From: Sipunculus nudus
Taxonomy: Eukaryota > Annelida > Sipuncula > Golfingiida > Sipunculidae
Assembly: GCA_026874595.1 (NCBI GenBank)
Contig: CM049320.1
Span: 4,655,464-4,719,463, forward strand
Direction: 5' to 3'
DNA: 64,000 nt
Part shown: positions 31,697 through 43,069 of the stretch, piece after piece
Layout of the letters: every line of letters starts with the position of its first letter
How positions within the stretch are numbered: position 1 is the first letter of the stretch
Translations under genes and position numbers: made by a program
Notes under the pieces: model-generated
Seen by the model: only the letters and a program-made list of their open reading frames with translations
The model's database searches: none
Told to the model about the DNA's origin: nothing

Positions 31697-33975
31697 AACT
31701 CGATCATGAATCATCTTTGATGACCACATTTATAACACCATTCGGGCGATACAGGTATTTGCGCTTGCCCTACGGAATCTCTTCCGCCCCAGAACATTTT
31801 ACACGTCGCGTTACGGAAATCCTCAACGGGTTAGAAGGTGTAGTGTGCCTCATTGATGATATCGTAGTATACGGAGCTACTCAGAATGAACACGATCGGT
31901 GTCTCGAGGCAGTGTTACAAAGTCTCAAAGAGAATCGCGTTACGCTCAATCTCCGAAAGTGTCAGTTTTCGCAGAATCGGATCCGCTTCTTGGGTCAGTT
32001 AGTCGATAATGATGGAATACATCCTGATCCACAGAAGGTCCAGGCTGTAGTCGATATGGACGCACCACAGAACGTACCGGAACTTCGGCGTTTCCTTGGC
32101 ATGGTTAACCACCAAAGCAAGTTCCTGCCAGATCTGGCCTCTGTGACACAACCACTACGAGATCTCTTAAGTACGCGAAATGAGTGGATTTGGACTTCGG
32201 TACAGGAATCGGCATTTCAGCGGGTGAAACAAATCTTGACAAATTCGCCGACATTGGCATTCTACAGTCCCACACGTGATACCGTACTCTCAGCAGATGC
32301 GTCTTCATATGAATTGGGAGCCCATTTGTCGCAGAAACAAACGGATGGGTCCATGAAGCCTATCGCATATGCCTCGCGTTCGCTTAGTGATGCCGAAAAA
32401 CGTTACGCGCAGATTGAAAAGGAAGCCTTAGCCGTCACATGGGCTTGTGAGCGTTTTCATGACTTCCTGTTTGGGTTGCCGACATTCCATATAGAGACTG
32501 ATCATAAACCTCTGGTGCCTTTACTCAGTACTAAGGATTTAACAAAGATGACACAGCGTATCCAACGCTTCCGGATGCGACTGATGCGATACAGTTACAC
32601 AATTTCACATGTGCCAGGTAAAACTCTGGTCACAGCTGACACGTTATCGAGAAAGCCAATTGCAAGTGTTGACGTCCGTGCAGAATTGGAACAGGCTACA
32701 GAAGCCTATGTGAGCATGATTATGGACAGTCTACCGGTTACAGAAAATCACCTCGCGCAGATCAAAACTCTACAAACAGATGATGAAATTTGTGCTCAGT
32801 TGATGAAATATGTGGATAGTGGATGGCCAGCTAGAGCAAATTTGTCTGAGTCACTGATACTGTATTGGGCCTACAAAACTGAATTCTCAGTCATTGATGG
32901 TTTGCTACTGAAGGACAATCGTATTGTGATTCCAGCAGTTTTGAGATTAGAAATTTTGGATAAACTGCATGAAGGACATTTGGGAATTGCAAAGTGTAGA
33001 GACAGAGCTCTTACCTCAGTCTGGTGGCCAGGACTGAGTCGGCAGTTATATGATAAAGTGTTCATGTGCAAGTTATGTACGCCAGAGAGAGTAAACAGAC
33101 CGGAGCCACTGATGACTAGCAGATTTCCTGACCGACCGTGGCAAGTCGTTGGGACAGATTTATTTGAACTGAAAGGAAAGCACTATGTGATCGCTGTTGA
33201 TTACTACTCCAGATTTTTCGAGATAGCTGTGTTAACGCAGACAACAGCTAAACATGTGATAGAGAAACTGAAACAGTTCTTTGCTTGTCATGGGAGCCCA
33301 GAGCAGGTTTATTCAGATAATGGGCCGCAGTACGCTTGTGCGGAGTTTCAGGGGTTTGCTACAGCTTGGAGTTTTGCACATATCACATCCAGCCCGAGGT
33401 ATCCTCAGAGCAACGGTGAGAGTGAACGTGCCGTGCAAACTGCCAAAGCTATACTGAAAAAATCCAAAGATCCGTGGCTTGGTATCCAGGCATATCGTGC
33501 TACTCGACTGGCCAATGGATACTCGCCTAGCCAACTCCTAGGTAGTCGCCAAATTTGCACCCCAGTTCCGACTTTACCCTCACTACTAGAGCCAAAGTGC
33601 GTAAATATTCGTGAACTGAGAGCAAGTGAAGAAACTGCCCGTGCAAAGCAAGCAGATAACTTCAATAAGCGTCGTCACACAAAATCTCTCGGTGATCTAG
33701 CCATGGGAGATCACGTGTGGGTAAAAGGGGTAGGTGAAGGTACAGTACAGAAACCAGCAGATACCCCAAGATCGTATATTGTTGAAACTGATTCCGGGTT
33801 ACTTCGCCGAAATCGCAGACATCTCTCACAGCAGGATCCTGAACATGAGGGTCCCGAGCAAGCACAGGAAGCCGAGTCTGATCTAGATGTACCAGACTTT
33901 GTGGCAACGGAACCCAGAGTGTCAAAGAGACTCAGAAAGAGACCTGAGTACTTGAACGATTATGTTGTTCCGTAA
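31552..33975 (+). CDS. Pol fragment 2: reverse transcriptase, RNase H, integrase
   Basis: An open frame of 807 codons, with real homology from about codon 15. Reverse transcriptase: TKLDANSGFWQ (catalytic Asp40) and LIDDIVVYG (Asp102, Asp103). RNase H: ADAS (Asp249), IEKEALA (Glu289), TDHKPL (Asp317) and ADTLSR (Asp363). Integrase: an HHCC zinc site at His473, His476, Cys506 and Cys509, and a catalytic triad of Asp536, Asp589 and Glu625 with the standard 35-residue spacing. A basic C-terminal domain follows (MGDHVWVKG at 718-726), with no recognisable chromodomain. All catalytic residues are present. Only the upstream breaks make the copy defective. Confidence 0.95.
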   Translation: MCGLDKAKQQRSSQYERYMLPTVEQVLGQIKDSKYFTKLDANSGFWQLKLDHESSLMTTFITPFGRYRYLRLPYGISSAPEHFTRRVTEILNGLEGVVCLIDDIVVYGATQNEHDRCLEAVLQSLKENRVTLNLRKCQFSQNRIRFLGQLVDNDGIHPDPQKVQAVVDMDAPQNVPELRRFLGMVNHQSKFLPDLASVTQPLRDLLSTRNEWIWTSVQESAFQRVKQILTNSPTLAFYSPTRDTVLSADASSYELGAHLSQKQTDGSMKPIAYASRSLSDAEKRYAQIEKEALAVTWACERFHDFLFGLPTFHIETDHKPLVPLLSTKDLTKMTQRIQRFRMRLMRYSYTISHVPGKTLVTADTLSRKPIASVDVRAELEQATEAYVSMIMDSLPVTENHLAQIKTLQTDDEICAQLMKYVDSGWPARANLSESLILYWAYKTEFSVIDGLLLKDNRIVIPAVLRLEILDKLHEGHLGIAKCRDRALTSVWWPGLSRQLYDKVFMCKLCTPERVNRPEPLMTSRFPDRPWQVVGTDLFELKGKHYVIAVDYYSRFFEIAVLTQTTAKHVIEKLKQFFACHGSPEQVYSDNGPQYACAEFQGFATAWSFAHITSSPRYPQSNGESERAVQTAKAILKKSKDPWLGIQAYRATRLANGYSPSQLLGSRQICTPVPTLPSLLEPKCVNIRELRASEETARAKQADNFNKRRHTKSLGDLAMGDHVWVKGVGEGTVQKPADTPRSYIVETDSGLLRRNRRHLSQQDPEHEGPEQAQEAESDLDVPDFVATEPRVSKRLRKRPEYLNDYVVP

Positions 33976-34146
33976 TCACGTTGTTTTGAGATGTTCATAT
34001 GACTGGTAAGGTATGAATAACCATACATAAGTCTTGGACGGGTCCAATTCCTTTTATCATTTTGAGATATTCTGATACCAGATTCATAAGAGGGATTTAA
34101 CTTACCTATTTCCTTTTGAGTAATTGTATTTACCAGTTAAGTACTC
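33976..34146 (+). other. element 3' untranslated spacer
   Basis: About 170 bases between the pol stop and the polypurine tract, with no open frame. Confidence 0.7.
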
Positions 34147-34157
34147 AGGAAGGGAGG
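34147..34157 (+). promoter_or_regulatory. polypurine tract
   Basis: AGGAAGGGAGG abuts the TG of the 3' LTR. It is the expected plus-strand DNA primer. Confidence 0.9.
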
Positions 34158-34377
34158 TGTGGAGATAGTTCTCATAATTTATTTTATAGTAATTCAGTAA
34201 TAAGCATAGCCCTGAATATTCCATGTCAAAATGTATGCGGTAATCGCTGAGACCGGGACACCCAGGACTCATGAATATTTATGTGGGATCGCCATGTTCC
34301 TTGAGCGAATACATTCTTCTGTTTCTGTTAAACTGGTGTTCCATTCTTTATTGTTTGCGTGTCTGACGAACACGACA
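34158..34377 (+). repeat. 3' LTR
   Basis: 220 bp, TGTGGAGATAG to ACACGACA. It is followed directly by the duplicated ATTAT at 34378-34382. Confidence 0.95.
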
Positions 34378-34382
34378 ATTAT

Positions 34383-36300
34383 GTAACACAAAAATTCAGG
34401 TGGATAAAAGAAGACAAGTTTTATTACACTGATATATTCCATTAAAAGTGATTTTGTTTCATACAATTCAAGGTCGGATTCAGATAAATAAAAAAATCAG
34501 ATTATCTAGCAGTGTAGATATTGAACCTGACTTTTTCAGGTTGTGGAATTCGCAAATTATTTTCAGTAAGAAATTATTTTCTACCATTGAATTAAACTAA
34601 TTTCCAAAGGAAAGTCAAGGAATAAAATTTTGAATAATATATATTCTTATTATCTGAGATGGGTTCACGTTTAATTTTCCTCTGCACGTTTCATACCACA
34701 TTAGTATCGGATTTCTGTTTCTTGTAGTCTTCCATTTCTAACTTCGGTATTCACATACCATCTTGGCTAGGTACATAGCTTTTCTCATACTTTAGCTTGT
34801 CTTTGTTTGTGTTCTGCCATGGTCCATTTTTGAAGGTCCTTTAGGCCATTAGTCTGGAGCATGCCTATACCAGAAAGCAATGCTGTTTCATGTCCCCCCC
34901 CCCCCCCCCATTCAATGTAAGACTCTGTAAGTCTAGTTTTTTCAGATTCCTGGCCACATGATTGTCAGCCATATGACAAACAGGACAAGTAGAGTTCTTG
35001 GCATCTTTGCTTCTCCTTTACTTCTGTTATCTTTTATACAGTATGTTTTTGCATCAGAAGAGCAAGAAAACGTCTGGCCATAAATACTGTTATTAATGGT
35101 TCTGCTGTGACTAACTGGCAGCAGAAATTAATACAAATTATGACAATTTATACCTGAATACCAGAAGATGTGATTTTGTTTTTCTTTGAAACTGGTGAGG
35201 GATGAAATTGATATTAAAGCCCGTTGCTCTTCACAATTCAAGCACAGCTTGATGAAAGCCTCCATTGATAGCTTCTAGGGATTAATATTCTTTTTTATAG
35301 TGTAATGTAACTTTATGGCTTTCATTATGGGTTATGTTTATTGTACTCAATAGTGGTAAATTTGTGCTGATTGCATTTCTGCAACTGATGAATGCCATAA
35401 ACCTAGTGAGAAGCAATTATGAAGTGCCATATAGTGAAATATATACGAGTTACGAGTGATTATTTGATATTTGGTGTACCTGGAAAAGAATTATGGATAC
35501 AATAAAATTAATCTCACATGTCTAATGATTGTATAAATTGGAGATACTAGGTGGCTATATGTTTACCATTAAATTGGCTGCATTTGGAGGGCAACCATTT
35601 TAATCGAAGGCATCAGCTAGAATATCACTTCTCTCATGCTACAATGTTCTGGTTGTTAATATAATTGTTAATATATTGATGATAAAAATCTTGTTAATGT
35701 AATTATTTGAATTTCACTGAGTAGTTGTTAATAAAAGGTGTTGACAGCTACAAAGCAATGATAATTTATGACTAGATTAAATCAGATACTTTTATGACTT
35801 CATACTTTTATGACTTTATTACCTGTCATCTGTTTATTTTTAATCTCTTGTTTAATTATGATCTAAATCATTCACCAGACAATATGATTATTTGAATTAC
35901 ACGTTAAATAGAATTAAACAATAGATCCAATAGAGTAGCAGCAACCAGTTAATGGAATCAAGTGATTTTATTTCTGTACTAAATCTACACTTTATTACAC
36001 CTGTCATTTCTGAATGTCTTGCTTATTGTCTGTTTTATTCTCTGATATTTGTGAATCATTCACATCAGAGAACTGCTTGTTGGCATTTCAATAAGTATCT
36101 AAATTAAAGTACACATTTGTATTGTTAACAAAAACAATGGAAAACTAATAAAAAATACATGGAATGTTTCTCTCAAGGTATATTCTTTTTTATTCCATAT
36201 CAGATCTAAAAATAAAATTATTTTAATCCTCCTTGATAATAAACAGATTGATTAATTAACAGTTAATTTAATGCAGAGATTTTTTATTATAATATGTATG
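34383..36300. other. no gene recognised
   Basis: AT-rich. A C16 run lies at 34894-34909. No repeat or coding signal that I can support. Confidence 0.5.
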
Positions 36301-37593
36301 ACAGTATTTTTAGCTCAGCTGACTATAAGTCATCTGAGCTATAGTCGTGGTCCATTGTCTGTCGTCCGTCCGTCTGTCCGTAAGACTGGCACGTTTCGAC
36401 ACCATTGGACCTACAAATCTGAAATTCGGCATACAGTTAGATGTCCCCAAAATCTCCTACCATGCCGAAAATTGGGTCAATAGGACTTCGTTCCTTCGAG
36501 ATATTAAGGAAAAACCTCAATTTTTTATAATATATTTTCAAACTTCAGGACTGCCTAATATCAAAACCACTCATCTGGTTTTCTTCATATTTACCATAAA
36601 TATTCCTCTTTATAGTTCCTATATACATGCCAGAAATAAGTCAGTATTATTTAATTTAAAAAAGTTATGGGCTCAAACATAATGCATTTTGTAAAAAATC
36701 AGGAAAGATAATTGATCGCTTAACACAAAACATGTTAAAGCTAAGGACTTTTTTGCCAGTAATATAACTTTAATTGATCAAAATTAAATTGAATACCCAA
36801 AATTAGATCAAAATCTGTTAAATTTTTTTTAAATATTTGCAAAAATAAAAATTTGTACCTTAAATTTTGCCCCACTTTAGCTACGGCACGTTTTTTTCCT
36901 GTAAGTACTGTGGATTTAATTTTCACAGCATGTACACATAAGGATTTGATCTGTTAAAATCTGAAATTTGAAAATAAAAGCTGCAAAATTAGGCTAGTAA
37001 TTGAATTTATTTTGGAGGCTCTTGTTGTATTCCCTTACATTGTCAAGCAGTCCACTTTGGTGACTGTAGGTCATTCAGTGCAGCTCTCTCCACTGAGTTG
37101 AGCTTGATCAGGCTGTCTGCAGTTAATACCATTCCACAGGGAGCCTTTTTCCTTGGCAACCCCCGCCCCCCCCCCCCCCCACACCACCCCCATTCTGTTG
37201 ACAGACCTGTACTATGAACTAGATGAATCTTAGAATTTACATTTTTTCTGGCAACGAGCAGTAACAACGGAGACCCCTCCTCCCACCCACCCCTTCAATA
37301 CACAGGACTAATAAACAAGATGAATCTTATAATTTTAATGTTAAATAATTCTTTTTGATGAGACTTGGACAATTTTGATTGTTTTAAAGAAAAAAATTCA
37401 GGAATTTAATCATAATATTCAAATGTGATAAAATATTAGGATCTAATGTAAGTGCTAACTGACAAGATTTAAGAAGATATAAAAACTTTGTAGCATTTCA
37501 TTCATATCTCTTAAAGTTGGCAGGGCCTAGGTGTGAATAACACTGTTAACTTAGTATTAAAATTAGGAATATTGGTCAAACTTTGTTGGATTA

Positions 37594-37604
37594 ATTTTTA
37601 ACTC
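37594..37604. other. LINE target-site duplication, left
   Basis: ATTTTTAACTC here recurs exactly at 39370-39380 and brackets the LINE insertion. Confidence 0.85.
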
Positions 37605-38114
37605 TTTTTTTTTTTTTCTTTTTTTTTATTTGGGTGGGATGTCTCAGTATTACGAGATATCTATTTATAACGTTCTTTTTCATCATCGACATCCCTCAGA
37701 ACAAGAAAAAAACTTGCAAATCTTGTGTTTATAGCATGAACATCTTCAGTATTGCAAGATTTTAAATACAATGTTTCAAGTTTTTCTGACAAAGTTCATA
37801 CAAATATTGATTCCACAAAAAGGATTTAACAAAAGAAATTTAAAATTGCTTGTATTGCTACTTGTTTGTACTTTTTCAAAGACAAGCGCTTATTGACCAT
37901 GTAGACTTTTCATGCCAAGAGGATACCAACCGAGTATTGGTGAAGAGACTTTTATTTTGTTTACAACAATTATAATTATATCTCATTCTATCGATATATT
38001 TTCAATATCATTGGAAACAAACATTTAATTTAATAAGAACAACAATGTTATTTGTAGATTTAACTGGTTTGGTCAGATCAATATAATATTTACCAGATCC
38101 GAATATAAATCTAA

Positions 38115-38262
38115 ATATACATACATACATATATATACATCCATGAAGGATCACGCGTTCACCTTTATATATATATATATCCATATAAACACCCAAATAT
38201 ATACACACATATACATACACACATGCACATACTCTAACCTACATATTTATACACATTTCAAA
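38115..38262. repeat. TACA/TATA microsatellite in the LINE 3' UTR
   Basis: ATACATACATACATATATATAC-type repeats, including a TA run near 38167. It lies downstream of the LINE stop codon on the minus strand. Confidence 0.8.
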
Positions 38263-38293
38263 ATTATATTCTACAGCTAATTCTCAAAATACT

Positions 38294-39369
38294 TCAATCT
38301 TTAAAAAACATTAAGTAGGTTACCCCATTTTGTTTATGAATATATATTTTGTTATTTTTTTCAGCTACTCTTCTTTCCAATCCTTCCAATTTCTTAACAT
38401 GTGATATATATACAGTGAAAGATGGAAAATTACCTGATTCTCTATTTTTAAAAATTACATATTTTTGTAGCAATAATAACAAATCTATTATACATTTATT
38501 GACATTGTCTTTGTCACATCCTGTATATAAAAGAAGCGGAGTCAGTGCAGGCATGTTTATTCTAGCGTGTTCTGCCCACTGACTAATTTGTCTATAAAAT
38601 GATTTAGCTGTGTCGCAGTAACAGAATAAATGAACTACTGTTTCTGTTTCTTTTTTGCAATATGAACACATATTGGTATCAGTTATTTTCCATATGTATA
38701 GCTTTACATTCACAGACAATATATTATGGATAATTCTAAACTGAAATTGCCTCAAAAACATGTCCATAGTGGTTTTATATATATATAATCAATTGCATCT
38801 TTCCAGGAAAATACCTGAGGTAAGCCTTCCTCTAGTTTAATTCTATTAGCCGGCTCATTTGTGTAATCATTTATAACCATATTATACACCTTACGGTAAT
38901 TGACTTTTCTTAAGTCTATAACTTGATTATTCAATAATAAGGTGTCTTTTACGTAAATATCACTCATATTCTCTGATTTTAGAACTAATTTCCACTCCTT
39001 TGGTACCGCTTGTTGTATAGAACATCAGGTATTTTTTATAGAGTTTATTTTCAGGGTGAAATATTTTGGAAAAATTCTTAGATTCTCCATTTGGTTTGTA
39101 TAAATCATGAATACATTTAATTCCAATGTTATCAAAAAATCCAGAGTATACTGATATACCTGCTATTTCGACAAATTTGTTGTTCCAAACGGGTTGTAAT
39201 AAGATTTGTTGTGGATTCATAGGCCAAAATGTAGCAATTTTATCCCAAATTTTAAAACAGTGTGTATAAAATTTAGATATTTTTCTTTTCATATTAAAAA
39301 AATCTAAATTGGCATTCAATTTTTCTACACCGCCAACATTTCTTAGATACATATTAGGTATGACTATAC
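38294..39369 (-). pseudogene. LINE ORF2 C-terminal region, frameshifted
   Basis: Three overlapping minus-strand frames carry one protein: about 130 residues (39352-38960), 71 (38967-38752) and 157 (38767-38294). The last has FRIIHNILSVN followed by CSYCKKETETVVHLFCYC, a zinc-knuckle-like CX2C...HX4C arrangement typical of the C-terminus of L1/Tx1-type ORF2 proteins. The middle part has the QPVWNN and GIKCIHDL motifs usual just before it. Frameshifts near 38990-39010 and in a TA run near 38780 break it. The reverse transcriptase and endonuclease are lost by truncation. Confidence 0.75.
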
Positions 39370-39785
39370 ATTTTTAACTCATATGGCCATATATTTAATT
39401 TTTGAAAACTTAAATACCTTCACACATTATTTGTTTATGAAATGTTACTTTTATATAACACTTACCGTAGGCCTATTTGTTCTCTTGGTGCATCACTAAA
39501 TGGTTTAGCTCATGTCCATTATTCTATAATTTACAGAGATCATTTTAGCAGGGCCATTTTCTCATAGCTTTTCTAATGATAATATACATGAAAAACCAAA
39601 AGAAATAAAAATATTTTGCAGTTACTAATATTTTCCAAAATTCAGCTGAGCGATATGACCCATGGGTCCCTTGTTTTATCTCCACTTTCTTCCCATTCTA
39701 TAACTTACAGGATTTCATACATTCCCTGCATGAGGCTATTTTACACACATATTACACTTACCTAATTGAAATACTGACACTTTTT

Positions 39786-39822
39786 CAGCTGAGGGCTGTG
39801 ACCCTCAAGACCCTTGTTTAAG
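39786..39822 (+). repeat. second family A tail
   Basis: CAGCTGAGGGCTGTGACCCT followed by CCCTTGTTT repeats the tail at 39643 about 143 bases downstream. The bases before both tails also match (TTCTATAA-TTACAG, AGGGC or AGGC then ATTTT), so the tail segment is tandemly duplicated. Confidence 0.55.
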
Positions 39823-39829
39823 GATGAGC

Positions 39830-42480
39830 TCCTGGCACTTTTGAATTAGGATGAAAGAAACCATTGGACAAGAGTTGTGTCATCATTATATTTAATTATA
39901 AGTCTAGATGATTTCTGGATTCTTATAAATAAGACTAGAAATTAATAAATCTGTATAAGTTGTATCAGTTTAGATGATATTGGAGCAGCTCTCTGAGGTT
40001 TCTTTCTATCAGGATTAAGTTCTACAAGGGATATATGATCTTCATGTATCCTAGACGTGTACTAGATGATGAAAATCAAATATGACGTACTACACATATT
40101 GGTGATTCTGTTGATACCTATCTTGATATTTCAGTATTTACCCATTTGAGTTGCTTGTTGTAACAGCACTTTTTCTAGATTATCCATGGATCTAGCTGTT
40201 CTGCAGTTCAGTAGTAGTCCTGAGGTAATTAATTCATATAAGACCCAGCTCATTAATTATACCTCTGTCACCAAACTGAATATACACAAGAGATTGCTCA
40301 TCCGAAATTACTTTACAAGATCACAGATTTTTTCATGTGACATTATCCTTACATTTTAGAGATGAAGATTAGTAAAGACAAGACAGAAACAGTGAAACTA
40401 AAAAGAATAAATAAATTGTTATAAATAAATATTGTTATTCCTATCAAAATATTGTGAAATAACAATACTTGTATTCTTGTGCAAGGCTGGACTCGCAATA
40501 TTTTCTGCAGGATTTGTGTATGACAGGGAAAATGCAAATTGACTTAATATACAGAAATAGGTTTGTATATGTTACACATCAGTACCTAACATATTAATTC
40601 TTTTGTAGTCAAGCATGAGATCTCCAGGTTCATTATATCTTCAGGTCCAGATACTCACTTGAACCCAATATGATTCTATATTTCCAGCTTTTAAATGAGA
40701 CCCAGAAAGAAATTTTGTCCGGGCTTTCATTGGATTAGGGTAATAGAAGTCCCAAGAAAAGAAGCTCTGTCCCACTGGTAATTTTCTTCTCTGTCAAATC
40801 CCATGTGGAGTCAGGTACAATAATCAATGTTTCTATGGGTGGAATATGGATGGTATGGTCCAAAGCTAATTTAGTTTTGGCTTGGGTGAATATATGACAG
40901 TCACAATAAATGAATGTACTCATATTGTATGTCAGTCATTTTTACGTTTATTAGATTTGTTTCTTAATCCATGTTATTTTTACCAAGTTATTTCTCGTGC
41001 TCTGATGAAAATTTAGTACACCAAATGTCCACCAGATGTTGTATATGCTCTTGTATGTGGGCAGTAACAGTGTATACCTCAAGTAACATCTGTCTCTCTA
41101 GAACAATATTCAAAGAATAATTTGTAATACGAGACTACATTGATTGAGATTTTGTAGATCACCACTGATGATGAACCAGTAATAAAGAAAAGAGTGTGTA
41201 TTATGTAATTTTTTTTTATCTTGTGTTGTTGTATTCCTGTCTGTTTTATAATCCAACAAGTTTTCCTGTAGTTCTCTAACATGTTTCATCAATATTAATT
41301 AAGAAATTGCACAATATTTTTGGGATAACAGAAAAATTATTCCTTTATATACAGATTACAAAACTGGTGTTTACTTTTGTGAGAAAAAGAATTTTTTTTC
41401 ATCAATATTAGGAAAATGCACAATATTTTTGGGGATAATTTGAAAAAAGTATTCATTTGTATACAGTGGATCTACTCAATTATTGGCACTTGCAAGACAT
41501 GGGTCTTTGTACATTATAGAGTGATGTCCATATTATAGAGTTGGGATTTCAGACCTACGATCTATGTGACCATCTCAGGCATGAGAGATTGCTAGCTATA
41601 TGGATGTACCTGTAATTAAATGTTAATGTACCTGTATATATAGTTTAAATTAATAAATGTTTATTCATAATACAAATTGTTAATTTAATAGCATGAATGT
41701 TTAAATTTATTAACCAATATGTAATAATGATATTTCTGAAGGAAAAAATATAAGCCTTCTCTTTGAATACTAATCATTATTTTTTTTAATTAATGACATA
41801 TTTTTGTAGCTACATGCACACAGACTGAAATATCTATTATTTAGTGCAATGCCAGGTAAAACTCAATTTCATGTGTCAAAATTGTCATTGATATACCTTG
41901 CTGAATGATAAAGAAGACTTTTTATCTCTTTAATTATTTCAAAGAGATCTGATACAATTATTTTAATGTATTTCCTGGCTGATTGATTTGTTGCTAAGCC
42001 ATTAAGTGCTTGTATTTAAAAGAAAAAACAAATCCTTATTTCTAATACGTCAGTATACCCAGGAACATACAGACTAATTTTATAATTAACCAATTCTCTA
42101 GGTCTGAGTACGATAAATAACAGCATTGACTTACACCTGTCAAAGTCTTTATTTTGTTTATTTTTTTCTTTGGGGGGGGGGGGGGTGTGTGTCTGGAGTT
42201 TAGGAATGCATGCCTATAGAACCATGCAATTTACTATTGAATTTTAAAATGCTGTTTTACTTTCTTCATTGTAACTATACAAATAACTTTTTTATTTTGT
42301 ACTAATCCTTTATTGTTCCTAATATATAATGACTCTTCATGATTATTTTATCTGAATAGTAATGATTTGTTCAGTTTAGTGATCCACTAATGCATATGAA
42401 TAAACCTTGCTGTCAATGACAGATTTAAGCATGTTTGCCTTACATTTGGCCCTGTCATTGACCCACTTGGCAGTCATTTC
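39830..42480. other. no gene recognised
   Basis: AT-rich with short frames only. A G14 run lies at 42172-42185. Confidence 0.5.
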
Positions 42481-42515
42481 TTATGTCAGCATGCAATAAT
42501 GCCAGAAGCGGATCC

Positions 42516-43020
42516 GGGGGGGGGGGGGGGGGGGCAGGTGATGGTCCAGGGGGTTCAGAACCCCCTTTTCAGCAGCCACAACCTTTTTTAAGGGTTTCAG
42601 ACCCAATGTTTGTGACATGGAACAGTTAAGTTTGAAGATGGATGACCTTGACACGTTTTCAAGGTCACAGCAGCAATAATGCTTAAATGATATTAATGCA
42701 ATAACTCAAAAAGAATCTGAGGTACAGTCACCAAACTTGCAGCATTGTTGCATCTTATCAAGTGCTAGGTCAAGACTGAACATGGATAACCTTGAGGCAA
42801 TTTCAAGTCCGCACTGACAATAATGCAAAAATGATGTTAACACAATAAGTCTGAAAGAAATTTGAGGTACAGTCACCAAACTTGCAGCATTGATGCACCT
42901 CATGAAGGGCTAGGTCACGTTCAAATATGGATGACCTTGATGCAGTTTTAAAGATCACAGAGGTAATCTTGGTGGGTGACATTGACCCCATCTCAAATTT
43001 CATACATGTATTCACAACTG
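42516..43020 (+). repeat. G19 run, hairpin and 144-bp tandem repeat
   Basis: G19 at 42516-42534 is followed by a GGGGGTT-CAG-AACCCCC hairpin (42549-42565). About three diverged units of about 144 bp follow, marked by GAGGTACAGTCACCAAACTTG at about 42719 and 42863 and by ATGGATGACCTTGA at about 42640 and 42928. Hairpin head plus tandem core is the plan seen in families A and B. Confidence 0.7.
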
Positions 43021-43069
43021 TTTTCCACCTATTCTCACAACAGGGGGGAGAAATACTAGATCTGTTCCA

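Larger units (their letters stand above)
29837..34377 (+). mobile_element. Ty3/gypsy LTR retrotransposon, 4541 bp, complete in structure
   Basis: Two 220-bp LTRs flank gag, protease, reverse transcriptase, RNase H and integrase in that order, the Ty3/gypsy (Metaviridae) order. A primer binding site follows the 5' LTR, a polypurine tract precedes the 3' LTR, and ATTAT is duplicated on both sides. The LTRs differ at two of 220 positions, so the insertion is recent. The reading frame is broken twice, within protease and within reverse transcriptase, so this copy should not make a full Gag-Pol. No env-like ORF is present. The protein resembles the K02A2.6-like gypsy proteins common in invertebrate genomes, an assignment from memory. 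Confidence 0.97.
37605..39369 (-). mobile_element. 5'-truncated LINE (L1/Tx1-like), minus strand
   Basis: On the minus strand the insert starts inside coding sequence at 39369, carries the C-terminal part of a LINE ORF2, a 3' UTR of about 660 bp with a TACA/TATA microsatellite, and a poly(A) tail (poly-T on plus at 37605-37627). An exact 11-bp duplication, ATTTTTAACTC, flanks it. Truncation at the 5' end, poly(A) and target duplication are the standard marks of target-primed reverse transcription. It landed inside the family A element. Confidence 0.9.
36312..39676 (+). mobile_element. family A hairpin-headed element, interrupted by a LINE
   Basis: The head AGCTCAGCTGACT-ATA-AGTCATCTGAGCT (36312-36340) is a near-perfect hairpin, followed by GTCTGTCGTCCGTCCGTC. 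The tail CAGCTGAGCGATATGACC with CATGGGTCCC ends near 39676 and matches the tails at 60530 and 61041. Head and tail match the family A elements near 57 kb, but the core (PF-free, no tandem 337-bp units) differs, so this is another subfamily. Without the LINE it would be about 1.6 kb. It encodes nothing recognisable. Helentron-like (HINE) is my structural inference. Confidence 0.65.

Noticed and set aside
36347-36682. 111-codon plus-strand frame
   Set aside because: It lies in the non-coding head of the family A element and has no recognisable motif.
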